Assembly (NCBI RefSeq): GCF_013283645.1
Contig: NZ_JABEKV010000006.1
Span: forward strand, 165,374-229,373
Direction of reading: 5' to 3'
Origin: Sinorhizobium psoraleae
Lineage (GTDB): Bacteria; Pseudomonadota; Alphaproteobacteria; Rhizobiales; Rhizobiaceae
Length of the DNA stretch: 64,000 bases
Every line of letters begins with the position of its first letter. The first letter of the stretch is position 1. The notes beneath the pieces were generated by a model. It made no database searches. It saw only the letters and a program-made list of their open reading frames with translations, and was not told the DNA's origin. Below are positions 45,391 to 54,995 of this stretch, piece after piece. The translations under genes were made by a program, and so were the position numbers.

Positions 45391-46332
45391 ATGACCCTGC
45401 AGCAACCGGCGCTGCCGGCGACGGCTGTCGCGACGCGCCCCGCCCGGCGAAGAGACAGGGCCCGCCTTTTCCAGGAAATCGGCATGCTTGCGCCAGCCGT
45501 GGCGCTGCTGACGATCTTCCTCGCCGTGCCGTTCCTCCTGTCGTTCTGGACGGCGATGACCAACCAGCCACTGGTGCCCCGACCGACGCCGGTCCGCTTC
45601 ATCGGGCTCACCAACTTCCTGCGCATCTTCAAGGACGATCTGTTCTGGACATCGCTCTGGAACGTCTCGCGCTTCACCTTCTGGATCCTGCCGGTGCAAT
45701 GCGGCCTTGCCTTCGCCAGCGCACTGCTGCTCCACCAGAAGCTGCCGCTCCGCAATTTCTTCCGTGGTCTGTTCTTCCTGCCGGCAATCACCTCGATGGT
45801 CGTCGTCTGCGTCATTTGGGGAACGCTTTTCCAATATCCGACCGGGCCATTTAACCAGGTGATCGGCGTCCTTTCCGGCGGCCGCATCCAGCCGATCGAC
45901 TGGCTCGGCGACCCCAACTGGGCGATGTTCTCTATCGTCCTTCTGTCGGCCTGGCAGGGCTATGGCTTTCAGATGATCGTCTATCTCGCAGGCCTGCAGG
46001 GCATTCCCGATGAACTCTATGACGCGGCCAGGATTGATGGCGCCAATGCCTTCCAGCGCTTCTGGCACGTGACCATGCCGGGTCTCAGGCCGACGCATGT
46101 CTTTGTGCTGGTGATCACCACTATACAGGCCTTCAAGCTCTATACCCAGGTTGCGATCCTGACCCAGGGCGGCCCGAGGAGCAGCACCGAAACAGTCGTG
46201 CACTACATGGTGCGCACCGGTTTCGAAGAACAGAAGCTTGGTTATGCCTCGGCCGTCTCGGTCATTCTCTTCCTCATCGTTCTCGTCATCGCGCTCGTTC
46301 AGCGCCAGCTCCTGAGGCGTTTCGATGTCTGA
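45391..46332 (+). CDS. ABC sugar transporter permease (MalF/UgpA type)
   Basis: A 313-residue permease with six helices and an EAA loop (DAARIDGANAFQRFWHVTMP, near residues 211-230). A polar N-terminus (PARRRDRARLFQEIG) precedes the first helix. It overlaps the next permease gene by eight bases. Ribosome binding site GAGGAG upstream. Confidence 0.9.
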   Translation: MTLQQPALPATAVATRPARRRDRARLFQEIGMLAPAVALLTIFLAVPFLLSFWTAMTNQPLVPRPTPVRFIGLTNFLRIFKDDLFWTSLWNVSRFTFWILPVQCGLAFASALLLHQKLPLRNFFRGLFFLPAITSMVVVCVIWGTLFQYPTGPFNQVIGVLSGGRIQPIDWLGDPNWAMFSIVLLSAWQGYGFQMIVYLAGLQGIPDELYDAARIDGANAFQRFWHVTMPGLRPTHVFVLVITTIQAFKLYTQVAILTQGGPRSSTETVVHYMVRTGFEEQKLGYASAVSVILFLIVLVIALVQRQLLRRFDV

Positions 46333-47218
46333 TCTCGCCATCCCCACACTGCAGACCGAGGCACAGCGCGAGCGCTCCGCGATCGGTTCGCTGCGCCTTT
46401 TCCAGACAGCCTGCATTCTCGTCATTGCGTTGGTGATCGTGTCGCCGCTGTTCATGCTGCTGATCGCCAGCCTGAAGGACGACCGCTTCCAGATTCTGGC
46501 CGATATGGGCAGTTTCCGCGCCTTCTGGGTATCCAACCCGACGCTCTCGAACTTCGCCGAGGTGAGCAACCTCTCCGGCGAGCTCGCCTTTGGCCGCTAC
46601 CTTCTGAACTCGCTGTTCATTCTTGGCTGCACAGTGGGAGCCGGTCTGATCGTCAACTCGATGGCCGGCTTCGTGCTCGCCTGGGGTACGTTGCGCGGCC
46701 GCGCCCTGGTCCTGTCGCTGGTCATCGCCCTCTACGTGATTCCCCAGGAAAGCATCATCATGCCGCTCGTCATCATGGTGTCGCGTGCCGGGATGACCGA
46801 CACTTTCGCGGTGCAGATCGTGCCTTGGGTCGCCAGCCCGCTTTATATCTTCCTGTTCTACCAGTTCTTCGCCCAGCTTCCGAAGGAGCTCTTCGAAGCA
46901 GCCGAGATGGACGGTGCTTCGGTGTTTCGAATCTATCGTTCGATCTTCCTGCCGCTCAGCCTGCCGGCCCTCGCCACCGTCTCGATTCTAATGGGGATCG
47001 AGAGCTGGAACCAGTATCTCTGGCCGATCCTGGTGACGCAGACCGACTATGCCCGGCCGATTGCCGTCGCCATCGCCACCTTCTTCGGTCAGGACAGCAT
47101 CTATTGGGACCGCGCCATGGCAGCCTCCGTCCTGATGATGATCCCGATCCTCGCCCTCTATCTCGCCTTCCAGCGCTGGTTCGTAAGTTCCTTTGTTGGC
47201 TCCGCCGTGAAAGGTTGA
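46325..47218 (+). CDS. ABC sugar transporter permease (MalG/UgpE type)
   Basis: A 297-residue permease with six helices and an EAA loop (EAAEMDGASVFRIYRSIFLP, near residues 188-207). It completes the membrane channel with the preceding gene, whose stop lies inside its start region. It is followed by the GH32 gene after four bases. Confidence 0.9.
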   Translation: MSDLAIPTLQTEAQRERSAIGSLRLFQTACILVIALVIVSPLFMLLIASLKDDRFQILADMGSFRAFWVSNPTLSNFAEVSNLSGELAFGRYLLNSLFILGCTVGAGLIVNSMAGFVLAWGTLRGRALVLSLVIALYVIPQESIIMPLVIMVSRAGMTDTFAVQIVPWVASPLYIFLFYQFFAQLPKELFEAAEMDGASVFRIYRSIFLPLSLPALATVSILMGIESWNQYLWPILVTQTDYARPIAVAIATFFGQDSIYWDRAMAASVLMMIPILALYLAFQRWFVSSFVGSAVKG

Positions 47219-47221
47219 TCA

Positions 47222-48943
47222 ATGACAAGTCATGCACGCCTCTCCTCACCCCTCGACGGCAGCCTGAAGACGCTGAGCGCCACATTCCCCGCCGGCACTA
47301 CGCTCCATGCGTGGCTGAGGCCAGTCGATGCGGTTACGCCGGCCGAACTCATAGCGAGCCAGGACGGACAGCAAATCGGCCGCCTAACGGCACGAAACAC
47401 CGAGGAGTTCGAGTTCCGGGCGCTGGTGATCGAAACAGCCGGCGAAACTTCATTTAGTTACGACGCCGCGAGCACGAGCCTCTCGGTCGTCTATGCCTTT
47501 TCGGAGGCTGACGTTATGGAAAAGGGCATCGTTGTCCTTTACAGCGGTGAGGCCAATTCCACACCCGCCGTCGCTGACAGCTATCATTTCCGTCCACCGT
47601 TCGGCTGGATGAACGATCCGAACGGTTTCGGCCGTTTCGGCGACAAGGTTCATCTCTTTTACCAGCACTATCCCCACAGCCTGCGTTGGAACACGATGCA
47701 TTGGGGCCATGCGGTCGCGGACGACTATCTCCACTGGAAGCACCTGCCGATGTTCCTGTTCCCGTCGGCGGAACTCTCTGCTCGCGCGGACGGCCGCGGC
47801 GGCGCCTTCTCCGGATCGGCAATTTCGCTTGCTGGAGAGGAGGCCGGGATTCGTGTTTTCTTCACCGAACAGGTCAAAGACCGCCAGCCGGAAGAGCAGA
47901 TCCAGTTGACCGCCGTCAGCGGTGACCAGATCAGCGCCGGCCCGGCGGAGATCATTCTGCCGGAACGGCCGGCCGGCCTCGACCTGACGCTCGATTTCCG
48001 TGACCCGTATGTGATCAGGGGCCCGGATGGCCGCTGGAAGATGCTGCTCGGCAGCCGCGATCACGCGGGAGGAGTGATCCTGCTCTACGAGACCGCCGAT
48101 CCGGACGCCGCGGATGGCTGGAGGTTCGTCGGCATTCTTCACCGCGAGAACCGCTTCGGCATGACGGCGGCCGAATGCCCATGCATCGTCCCCCTCGGTG
48201 GTCCCGCAGACGATCCGGAAACTCGTTGGGCACTGATCTTCGGACTGCTTACCAGCCGCGATCCGGCAACCGCGCGACGCAATATAACCCTTGCGACAGT
48301 CGGCCGCTTCGACGGCCGTATCTTCGTCAAGGAATTCGAGCAGGAACTCGACTTTGCAACCGATGCCTATGCCTTCCAGGCCTTTGTCGACCATTCCGGC
48401 CCCGTAGGCATCGCGTGGCTGGCAAACTGGACGGAAATTTCGAAGAGGATCGATTTTCCAACCGCCATGACGCTCCCGCGCCGGGCACTGCTCGAAGACG
48501 GTGTGTTGCTGACGCCGCCTGTCGAGGCAGTCGCGGGTTTGCGCCAAGACTTGATCGACGAGCGCCGGCTGCTTTCCGGAGACAAGATTGAGTTCGCCAA
48601 CGGAGCCGTCGAGATCGTCATCGATCTCGCGGCCCCCGGCGCGGCCTTCGATCTCGAATTCGATCATCCCGACGTCGAGCTCGGTGTAAGGCTCGATCCG
48701 GAGGGCCTGAGCATCGTCTACGACCTTCCCGACGGCAAATTGCTACCCCGCTACCTCGCGTCGGGGGCAACGCCCTCGACCCTTCGCATATTCCTCGACA
48801 TAGGCTCGATCGAGGTCTTTGCCGACAACGGTCGCTGGACCGGAACCAAGCGCTTGCCCGGATTTGCAGGCGTCCATTCCGCCTACCTCAGCGCACCAAA
48901 AGGTCACATCGCCGCCGCCAGCATCTGGCAGCTCAAGCTTTAG
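47222..48943 (+). CDS. Glycoside hydrolase family 32 (beta-fructosidase)
   Basis: A 573-residue cytoplasmic enzyme, no signal peptide, that cleaves terminal beta-fructosyl bonds of sucrose or fructo-oligosaccharides. Catalytic blocks are WMNDPNG (nucleophile D132), FRDP (D261) and ECP (acid/base E318). A five-bladed propeller domain is followed by a C-terminal beta sandwich (IFLDIGSIEVFADNGRW). About 115 extra residues precede the catalytic domain and are not obviously a known module. Encoded between transporter genes, it processes sugar after uptake. Confidence 0.95.
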   Translation: MTSHARLSSPLDGSLKTLSATFPAGTTLHAWLRPVDAVTPAELIASQDGQQIGRLTARNTEEFEFRALVIETAGETSFSYDAASTSLSVVYAFSEADVMEKGIVVLYSGEANSTPAVADSYHFRPPFGWMNDPNGFGRFGDKVHLFYQHYPHSLRWNTMHWGHAVADDYLHWKHLPMFLFPSAELSARADGRGGAFSGSAISLAGEEAGIRVFFTEQVKDRQPEEQIQLTAVSGDQISAGPAEIILPERPAGLDLTLDFRDPYVIRGPDGRWKMLLGSRDHAGGVILLYETADPDAADGWRFVGILHRENRFGMTAAECPCIVPLGGPADDPETRWALIFGLLTSRDPATARRNITLATVGRFDGRIFVKEFEQELDFATDAYAFQAFVDHSGPVGIAWLANWTEISKRIDFPTAMTLPRRALLEDGVLLTPPVEAVAGLRQDLIDERRLLSGDKIEFANGAVEIVIDLAAPGAAFDLEFDHPDVELGVRLDPEGLSIVYDLPDGKLLPRYLASGATPSTLRIFLDIGSIEVFADNGRWTGTKRLPGFAGVHSAYLSAPKGHIAAASIWQLKL

Positions 48944-48966
48944 CAGACACTCAAGGGAGGAAATTC

Positions 48967-50013
48967 ATGGCATCCGTCTCGATCGATCAGGTTCGCAAAC
49001 AATACGGCGCCGTCCCGGTGATTCATGACATCTCCATGAACATCGAGGATGGTGAGTTCGTCACTCTCGTCGGCCCCTCCGGCTGCGGCAAGTCGACTCT
49101 CTTGCGCATGCTGGCCGGGCTCGAGGACATCAGCGGCGGCGAGATCCGCATCGGTGGCCGCGTCGTCAACGACGTAGCTCCAAAGGAGCGCGACATCGCC
49201 ATGGTCTTCCAGAGCTACGCACTCTATCCGCACATGACCGTCGCGGAAAACATGGGCTTCGCGCTGAAGCTGAAGGGGCAGGACAGAGCGACGATCGAAA
49301 AGAGCGTCCGCGAAGCGGCCGACATCCTGGCGCTCGGGCCTCTGCTCGATCGGCTGCCGAAACAGCTTTCCGGCGGCCAGCGTCAGCGCGTGGCAATGGG
49401 ACGGGCGATCGTCCGCCAGCCGCAGGTCTACCTTTTTGACGAGCCGCTGTCGAACCTCGACGCCAAGCTGCGCGTCACGATGCGCGCCGAAATCAAGGAA
49501 CTGCATCAGCGGCTGAAGACGACCACGGTCTACGTCACCCACGACCAGATCGAGGCGATGACGATGGCCGACCGGATCGTCGTGATGCGCGGCGGCAAGG
49601 TCGAGCAGATCGGCAAACCGCTCGAGCTCTACGACCGTCCAGCCAACATCTTCGTCGCAACCTTCATCGGCTCGCCGGCGATGAACCTCTTCGAGGGGGC
49701 GGTCAACAATGGGCAGTTCGTCACCGATGGCGGGGTAGCGCTTCCAATGCCTGAGGGCTATCAAGGCGCGACGGCAGCGGTCTACGGCGTCCGGCCGGAA
49801 CATCTGACGATCGTCGATGAGGGTGCACCGGCTAGCGTGGTCGTGGTCGAGCCGACCGGATCGGAAACGCATGTGCTTGCAAAGCTCGGATCTTCGGACG
49901 TGAACATCGTGCTGCGCGACCGAGTCAACCTGCAGCCTGGCCACCCCATCAAGATCAATCTCGACATCAGAAGGATTCACCTGTTTACAGCTCATGGCAC
50001 CCGCGCAAACTGA
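48967..50013 (+). CDS. ABC transporter ATP-binding protein, MalK/UgpC type
   Basis: A 348-residue ATPase, last in the fructoside operon: Walker A GPSGCGKST (36-44), Q-loop FQSYALYPH, signature LSGGQRQ (134-140), Walker B VYLFDEP, switch VTHDQIEA and a C-terminal regulatory domain with VYGVRPEHL. It energises the two permeases upstream. A GGGAGG ribosome binding site precedes it. Confidence 0.95.
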   Translation: MASVSIDQVRKQYGAVPVIHDISMNIEDGEFVTLVGPSGCGKSTLLRMLAGLEDISGGEIRIGGRVVNDVAPKERDIAMVFQSYALYPHMTVAENMGFALKLKGQDRATIEKSVREAADILALGPLLDRLPKQLSGGQRQRVAMGRAIVRQPQVYLFDEPLSNLDAKLRVTMRAEIKELHQRLKTTTVYVTHDQIEAMTMADRIVVMRGGKVEQIGKPLELYDRPANIFVATFIGSPAMNLFEGAVNNGQFVTDGGVALPMPEGYQGATAAVYGVRPEHLTIVDEGAPASVVVVEPTGSETHVLAKLGSSDVNIVLRDRVNLQPGHPIKINLDIRRIHLFTAHGTRAN

Positions 50014-50058
50014 TCGAGGTGGGACCGACGGCGCATGCCCCTGATTAATGCGGACCAC

Positions 50059-50082
50059 GTGCGATCGACCATCAGATCGCAC
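50059..50082 (+). terminator. Hairpin after the fructoside operon
   Basis: gtgcgatc and gatcgcac form a perfect 8-bp stem with an 8-base loop about 45 bases after the ATPase stop. It lies at the 3' edge of a possible minus-strand small gene, so it may serve both directions. Confidence 0.55.
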
Positions 50083-50401
50083 ACGTAGGTTCTATTCGGG
50101 ACATTGCCCGTTGTTTATCCTTTGACCGGCGGATCAATGCGGTCAAAACACTCCTGCGGCCTATAAGTGCGGCGACGGCGCTGGCGGCATCAAGTTCCAC
50201 GATCTGCTTGATTGAGAGAGCCCGCCCGATTGCGCTTATTTTCCCTCGAAGCTGCTCCTCCTTGCGCGCGCCCATATAAGGCAGGAGACGGTCCGACAGT
50301 GGATGAGCAAATTGAGCGCTACCTGCGGCACACTCTTGCTGGTCTCCTTTGGGTGGCCTAGCGGTTCGAGCGCTACTGACGACTTCTGTCGGAGTCGCCA
50401 T
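50072..50401 (-). CDS. Small hypothetical protein coupled to a LysR gene
   Basis: A 109-residue protein without a recognised family. Its ATG overlaps the LysR stop by one base (TAATG), which is the main sign of a real, coupled gene. The central part (KISAIGRALSIKQIVELDAA) looks helical and the C-terminus is basic. Its end overlaps the hairpin of the opposite operon. It may be chance. Confidence 0.35.
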   Translation of the reverse strand: MATPTEVVSSARTARPPKGDQQECAAGSAQFAHPLSDRLLPYMGARKEEQLRGKISAIGRALSIKQIVELDAASAVAALIGRRSVLTALIRRSKDKQRAMSRIEPTCAI

Positions 50402-51330
50402 TACGCTGCGTTGGGATACCCCTTCAGGAGCGGCGATTGCTCCAGCGTCTTGATGATGTACTCAATGAAGGCTCGAACCCGATGCGGCAGTGGCCCGCCG
50501 CCGACATAGATGGCGTGGATCAATTCGAGGTCGCCTGGATTGCACTCCTCGAGCAGAGGCACGAGCCTTCCGGCGGCAATATCGGTGGCGACGTGAAACA
50601 GTCCCAGCCGGGCAATGCCGGCTCCGGCAAGCACCATCTGCTTCATCGTCTCGCCATTGTTGACGACCAAGCTTCCGGTGACCGGCTGGGCGACTTCCCG
50701 GCCCTCATACAGGAAGGGCCAAGACGGGCGTTCGCGGCGAAAGTTAAAGGTCAGACAGTCATGACGATCTAAGTCGGCCGGCGTTGCGGGTCTTCCTTTG
50801 CGCTCGAGGTAAGAGGGAGCGGCGCATACGACACGCCTGCTCTGCCCGAGCTTTCGCGCGATTAGACCGCTGTCCGGCAGGTTTCCCATGCGAATGGCCA
50901 CGTCCGTCTTCTCGGCCACCAAATCGACGATACCATCAGTGAAGCTCAGATCGACGATCAAATCAGGGTTGCGCTCGATGAAAGCGGGCATGGCCGGCGC
51001 CACAAACATGGTGCCGAATGGAATCGTGGCGTTCACCCGAAGCCGGCCACGAACGGCACCACCGGACACTTCCTGATCGGCATCGTCCAGAGCCTGTATG
51101 ACCTTGAGCGCGGCATGATGAAAAGCTTCGCCTTCTTCGGTCAGCGTCAGCGCGCGCGTCGTGCGCATTAGAAGGCGAGTGCCAAGCCTTGCTTCCAGAC
51201 GCGCGATCAGTTTGCTGACCGCTGACGGCGTGATGTCGAGGCTGCGCGCGGCTGCCGAGAAACCGCCCTCCTGCACGACCCGCGCAAACACCTCCATCTC
51301 GCCAGACCGTTCCATGAGAATGCGCGGCAC
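50401..51330 (-). CDS. LysR family transcriptional regulator
   Basis: A 309-residue regulator with HTH (VFARVVQEGGFSAAARSLDI, RLEARLGTRLLMRTTRALTL) and a CrgA-like effector domain (VNATIPFGTMFVAPAMPAFI, VAIRMGNLPDSGLIARKL). It is divergent from the SDR/ABM/DJ-1 operon and should control it. Effector unknown. Confidence 0.9.
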   Translation of the reverse strand: MPRILMERSGEMEVFARVVQEGGFSAAARSLDITPSAVSKLIARLEARLGTRLLMRTTRALTLTEEGEAFHHAALKVIQALDDADQEVSGGAVRGRLRVNATIPFGTMFVAPAMPAFIERNPDLIVDLSFTDGIVDLVAEKTDVAIRMGNLPDSGLIARKLGQSRRVVCAAPSYLERKGRPATPADLDRHDCLTFNFRRERPSWPFLYEGREVAQPVTGSLVVNNGETMKQMVLAGAGIARLGLFHVATDIAAGRLVPLLEECNPGDLELIHAIYVGGGPLPHRVRAFIEYIIKTLEQSPLLKGYPNAA

Positions 51331-51427
51331 TGATGATCTCCATTCACAGGTGCATGTCCATCTGGGGCAATAGTTCCGCTGGTTCTCAGATCATAGATTG
51401 CGTTCGGACACAATCTGGAGCCACGTT

Positions 51428-52219
51428 ATGGACTTACAACTGACCGATAAAACCGCTCTCGTCACCGGCGCCACCGGCGGCATTGGGCTCGCAATCGCCC
51501 GCGCTCTCGCCCTCGAAGGCGCAGAAGTGATTATCACCGGCCGCGACCAGCTGAAACTCAACAAAGCAATCGCCGATATCAGGACGGCCGGCGGCGAGGC
51601 TGTCACCGGCGTTCTCGCAGACGCTGCCACCGCTGAAGGCGCGGCAATCATCGCCAAGGCTGCACCGTCGGTCGATATCCTGGTCAATAATCTCGGAATT
51701 TACGAAAGCAAGGACTTCGTCGCCATCACCGATGCGGACTGGAGCCAGCTCTTCGAGGTGAACGTGATGAGCGGCGTGCGCCTTTCGCGCGCTTACCTGC
51801 CCGGCATGCTGGAGCTGAACTGGGGTCGGATCATCTTTATCGCGAGCGAGTCCGGTCTCGCCATTCCGCCTGATATGATCCACTACGCGACCACCAAGAC
51901 GGCGCAACTGTCGGTCTCGCGCGGCTTGGCGCAATTGACGCGCGGCACCAACGTGACCGTCAATGCGGTGCTGCCGGGGCCGACCCGTTCGGAAGGCATC
52001 GAAGCCTTCCTGCGCAGCCAAGCCAACAATCCATCTGCTCCGATCAAAGAGATCGAGGCGGAATTCTTTGCCACTGCGCGCTCCGCTTCGATCCTGCAGC
52101 GGATGGTGGAGGCAGAGGAAGTCGCAAATCTCGTCACCTATCTCGCCAGCCCGCGCTCGTCGGCCACCAATGGCGCAGCCCTGCGCGCCGAAGGCGGCCT
52201 CGTCAACACGATCGCTTGA
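51428..52219 (+). CDS. Short-chain dehydrogenase/reductase
   Basis: A 263-residue NAD(P)-dependent oxidoreductase: TGATGGIG cofactor motif (residues 14-21), NNLG, catalytic Ser in IASESG and YATTK (Tyr/Lys), and PGPTRSEGIEAFL. It matches SDRs that act on small carbonyl compounds. ATG 51428 fits the family N-terminus better than 51398. It opens a three-gene operon. Confidence 0.9.
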   Translation: MDLQLTDKTALVTGATGGIGLAIARALALEGAEVIITGRDQLKLNKAIADIRTAGGEAVTGVLADAATAEGAAIIAKAAPSVDILVNNLGIYESKDFVAITDADWSQLFEVNVMSGVRLSRAYLPGMLELNWGRIIFIASESGLAIPPDMIHYATTKTAQLSVSRGLAQLTRGTNVTVNAVLPGPTRSEGIEAFLRSQANNPSAPIKEIEAEFFATARSASILQRMVEAEEVANLVTYLASPRSSATNGAALRAEGGLVNTIA

Positions 52220-52231
52220 GAGGAGAGCTCA

Positions 52232-52534
52232 ATGTCCAACTCCCCGCTTACAATCATTGCCATCACCACCGCCAAACCCGGCATGGAGACGGCGCTTGGG
52301 GATGCCCAGGAAAAGCTGGTCGCCGAAACACTCATGGAGGACGGCTGCCTGCGGTACGAACTGCACCAGTCTCTCGATGACGGCCGCGTTCGCATCTTCG
52401 TCGAAAACTGGAAGACGGAAGCCCAGTGGCGTGCCCACATGGAAGGCGCTGCCATGCAGCGATTTCTGGCAAGCGGCGTCGGCGACTATTTCGCGGATTT
52501 CTCGCTGCATCGGCTGGTGAAGGTCGCCGGCTGA
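52232..52534 (+). CDS. Antibiotic biosynthesis monooxygenase (ABM) domain protein
   Basis: A 100-residue dimeric alpha-beta barrel protein: TIIAITTAKPGMETALGDAQ, GCLRYELHQSLDDGRVRIFV and NWKTEAQWRAHMEG are the ABM/YgiN signature. Members oxidise quinols or degrade small aromatics without cofactor. It lies 12 bases after the SDR gene. Confidence 0.85.
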   Translation: MSNSPLTIIAITTAKPGMETALGDAQEKLVAETLMEDGCLRYELHQSLDDGRVRIFVENWKTEAQWRAHMEGAAMQRFLASGVGDYFADFSLHRLVKVAG

Positions 52535-52591
52535 AACAGCCATGTCACTCCCATTCACAACACGATTTTTGAAGCATGCAGAGACAAGCCG

Positions 52592-53434
52592 ATGAAACAC
52601 CTGCGTCACCTCGCCATCACCCTTGCCCTCAGTTTCAGCGGCGCTAGCGCCCATGCGGCAAACGTGCTGGTGGTTCTTTCCGATTCAGACCACCTCGAGC
52701 TCAAGGATGGCAAGGTCTTCGAGACCGGCTTTTACCTCAACGAACTAATGCAGCCGGCCAAGGCGCTGCTCGATGCCGGTCACGAGATCACCTTTGCCAC
52801 TCCGAAGGGCACCGCTCCGTCCGTCGACAAGACGTCCATCGACAAGATGTATTTTGGCGGCGACGAAGGCGCAATGAAGGCAAGCCAAGCGCTGCTCGAC
52901 AAATTGCGCCTGTTGTCGAGCAGCGCATCTCCCGTTGTCAGTCTCGCGCGGGTTGAGCGGATCGGCTACGACCATTTCGATGCCGTCTATGTGCCTGGCG
53001 GCCACGCCCCGATGCAGGATCTTCTCGTCAGTCCCGAACTTGGCAAGTTGCTGAGGCATTTCCATGATCGCGGCAAAACGACCGCGCTTGCCTGCCATGG
53101 CCCGATCGCGCTCATCTCGACACTGCGGGACCCGAACGCTTTCACCACACAGCTTGAAGCCGGAGACGCGGCGAAAGCAGAGGGTAAATGGATCTATGCA
53201 GGCTACAATCTGACTGTCATCAGCAATGAGGAAGAGGATATGGCCAAGGGATTGCTCGGCGGGGGCGAGATGAAGTTCTATCCGCAGGATGCTCTCACTC
53301 AAGCCGGCGGTCGGTATAGTCGGTCCGAGGCGCCCTTTAGCGCACATGTCGTTACCGATCGGGAACTTATTACGGGCCAAAATCCGGCCTCCGCTCCGGC
53401 TGTCGCCCAGGAACTACTTAAGCGTTTGAAGTGA
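52592..53434 (+). CDS. Exported DJ-1/PfpI family protein (Hsp31-like)
   Basis: A 280-residue protein with a signal peptide ending near AHAAN, so it is periplasmic. The DJ-1/PfpI fold has the acidic residue in YVPGGHAPM and the nucleophile Cys in LACHGP; the C-terminal part ends in RELITGQNPASAPAVAQELL. Members are glyoxalase III-like or chaperones. It is third in the operon with SDR and ABM, all consistent with reactive carbonyl or quinone handling. Confidence 0.85.
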   Translation: MKHLRHLAITLALSFSGASAHAANVLVVLSDSDHLELKDGKVFETGFYLNELMQPAKALLDAGHEITFATPKGTAPSVDKTSIDKMYFGGDEGAMKASQALLDKLRLLSSSASPVVSLARVERIGYDHFDAVYVPGGHAPMQDLLVSPELGKLLRHFHDRGKTTALACHGPIALISTLRDPNAFTTQLEAGDAAKAEGKWIYAGYNLTVISNEEEDMAKGLLGGGEMKFYPQDALTQAGGRYSRSEAPFSAHVVTDRELITGQNPASAPAVAQELLKRLK

Positions 53435-53533
53435 GAGCCGACTTCTCCAGCACAGGGTGTGGGTCAACATTTGTGCGCGTCTGCCGCGGGGACTGTCCTC
53501 AGCCCCACGTTGGCCCGCATCTCGGGAAGTCTG

Positions 53534-53567
53534 GCCCGTGCGGACAGAGTCCGCTGGCCGCACGGGC
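53534..53567 (+). terminator. Terminator hairpin after the DJ-1 operon
   Basis: gcccgtgcgg and ccgcacgggc form a perfect 10-bp stem with a 14-base loop about 100 bases after the DJ-1 gene. No T run. Confidence 0.6.
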
Positions 53568-54995
53568 GCCCATGAGGTTTGACTGATCCCTCAGCTGACG
53601 CTCAACACGGCAGTTGAAGCAGTGAGCATCTCCCGGAAAAGCGCTAGACACCCAACTGCACCGGTCCCTTGACTGGCACGAAACTTAATGCGGCGGGCAG
53701 AGGCGGAAAAGGCGAATGACCGCTTGATCCGCAAACTAGCCGTCCGGCGCGTCGGCGTTGGACTTCCGCGATCCACCCGGACAATGGTGCCTACGCGATG
53801 AATGGCTCGATTAAGCCCAAAGGGGTCTCTGAAATTTGCAGGCAGCTACGGCTCAAGGACAATCGCCCTTGGCAGAAGGCAATTGCTGCCGAAAGGAGGC
53901 GTTAGTCTTTTCGGTGCGCTAGCCAACAGACCAGGGCCGAAGATATCCTTGGCCACTGCGCCATCCTTCATGGCCCTTCCCTTCTCAGAGACCAACCATC
54001 ATTCCTATCCGTGGGAACGGGTGTCCAGAGTTCAGCTACCTTCGCGACCTACTCAGAGGCACACACTGTGGAGCCCTGGCGGCTGTCGCGAAGAAAAATG
54101 TGATGGACGAAAGGATGTACATGGCCGATCAACAAGTTTCGGAACGCTATCACGGCAGCGTCTCGGTAGGAACATTGAAAAACGGTGAGCAATGCGGATC
54201 GTCCCAAGCTTCTTTATCAGGTCAATGAGGTTCGGGAATGGGATAAACGAAACAAGGTATCATGCCGCGCGTCAAATCGACTCACCGGGAAACCACGTCA
54301 GGGAGCGTGATGCTCACGATCGGTCATTTTCGACCGCCCCAATCCCCTGCCCAGGCCTGATCCTCTGGAAGTATTCTCGTTTTTTTTACAGTTGGTTATA
54401 CGAAGCACCCTGCGTCGTGCACAATGAGGTCGACGATCGGCCGCGGAGCCGAAGCGGCTGCTCCCGCTGATGCGCTCAGGGTGGCGAGAGAGCATTCTCG
54501 AGGAAACATTTCGCGAATGCGGCGGATTTCGTCGATAGCGGTCGTTTTTATCTAGGCTTCTAAATGACTTGTCTACCGGCTCTGCTTCGTTCCTACAACA
54601 GTTCGCGCCTTGGTCCTGCCTCAAGGCTGATCTTAGCCGACCGACCGCTGCTTCGCGCTCCAATTCCGCCAGTCGTTCTTCACAGATTGTTCCGAAGAGC
54701 CGGGTGAGAGAGTTGGTTCGCCCTATGAGCCAGCGAGTGCTTCCTCGGTGATCTCGAAGTGCATTGCGCCTGATGGGGAACAAAAGCGGCGAGGGTGAGA
54801 TTGGATTCGTCTTCGCGTATTGCCGCGGTACTTAGCGATCTCAAAACAAATTAGGCTGACAGACAAGCGGTTGAACGTGTAGGTAGCGGTGGGATTTTCT
54901 GGGTCTAGGCGCAGACGACAGTGACGTGGCAACGTACAGAAGCGGCCGAACTCGGCTTTAGCCTCATCACACCTGCCAACGTATCAGGGCAGGTG
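53568..54995. other. 1.4-kb stretch without a recognised gene
   Basis: Several short open frames occur on both strands (for example plus 53802-54188 and minus 54298-54783), but none shows a family motif, a convincing start or a neighbour overlap. The right part is less GC-rich and should contain the promoter for the capsule genes. It looks like remnant or regulatory DNA. Confidence 0.4.

Noticed and set aside
53802..54188. Plus-strand open frame of 128 codons
   Set aside because: No motif, no convincing ribosome binding site and no coupling to neighbours; treated as non-coding.
54298..54783. Minus-strand open frame of 161 codons before the capsule genes
   Set aside because: Arg/Ser-rich shadow composition and no family match; the region is more likely regulatory.
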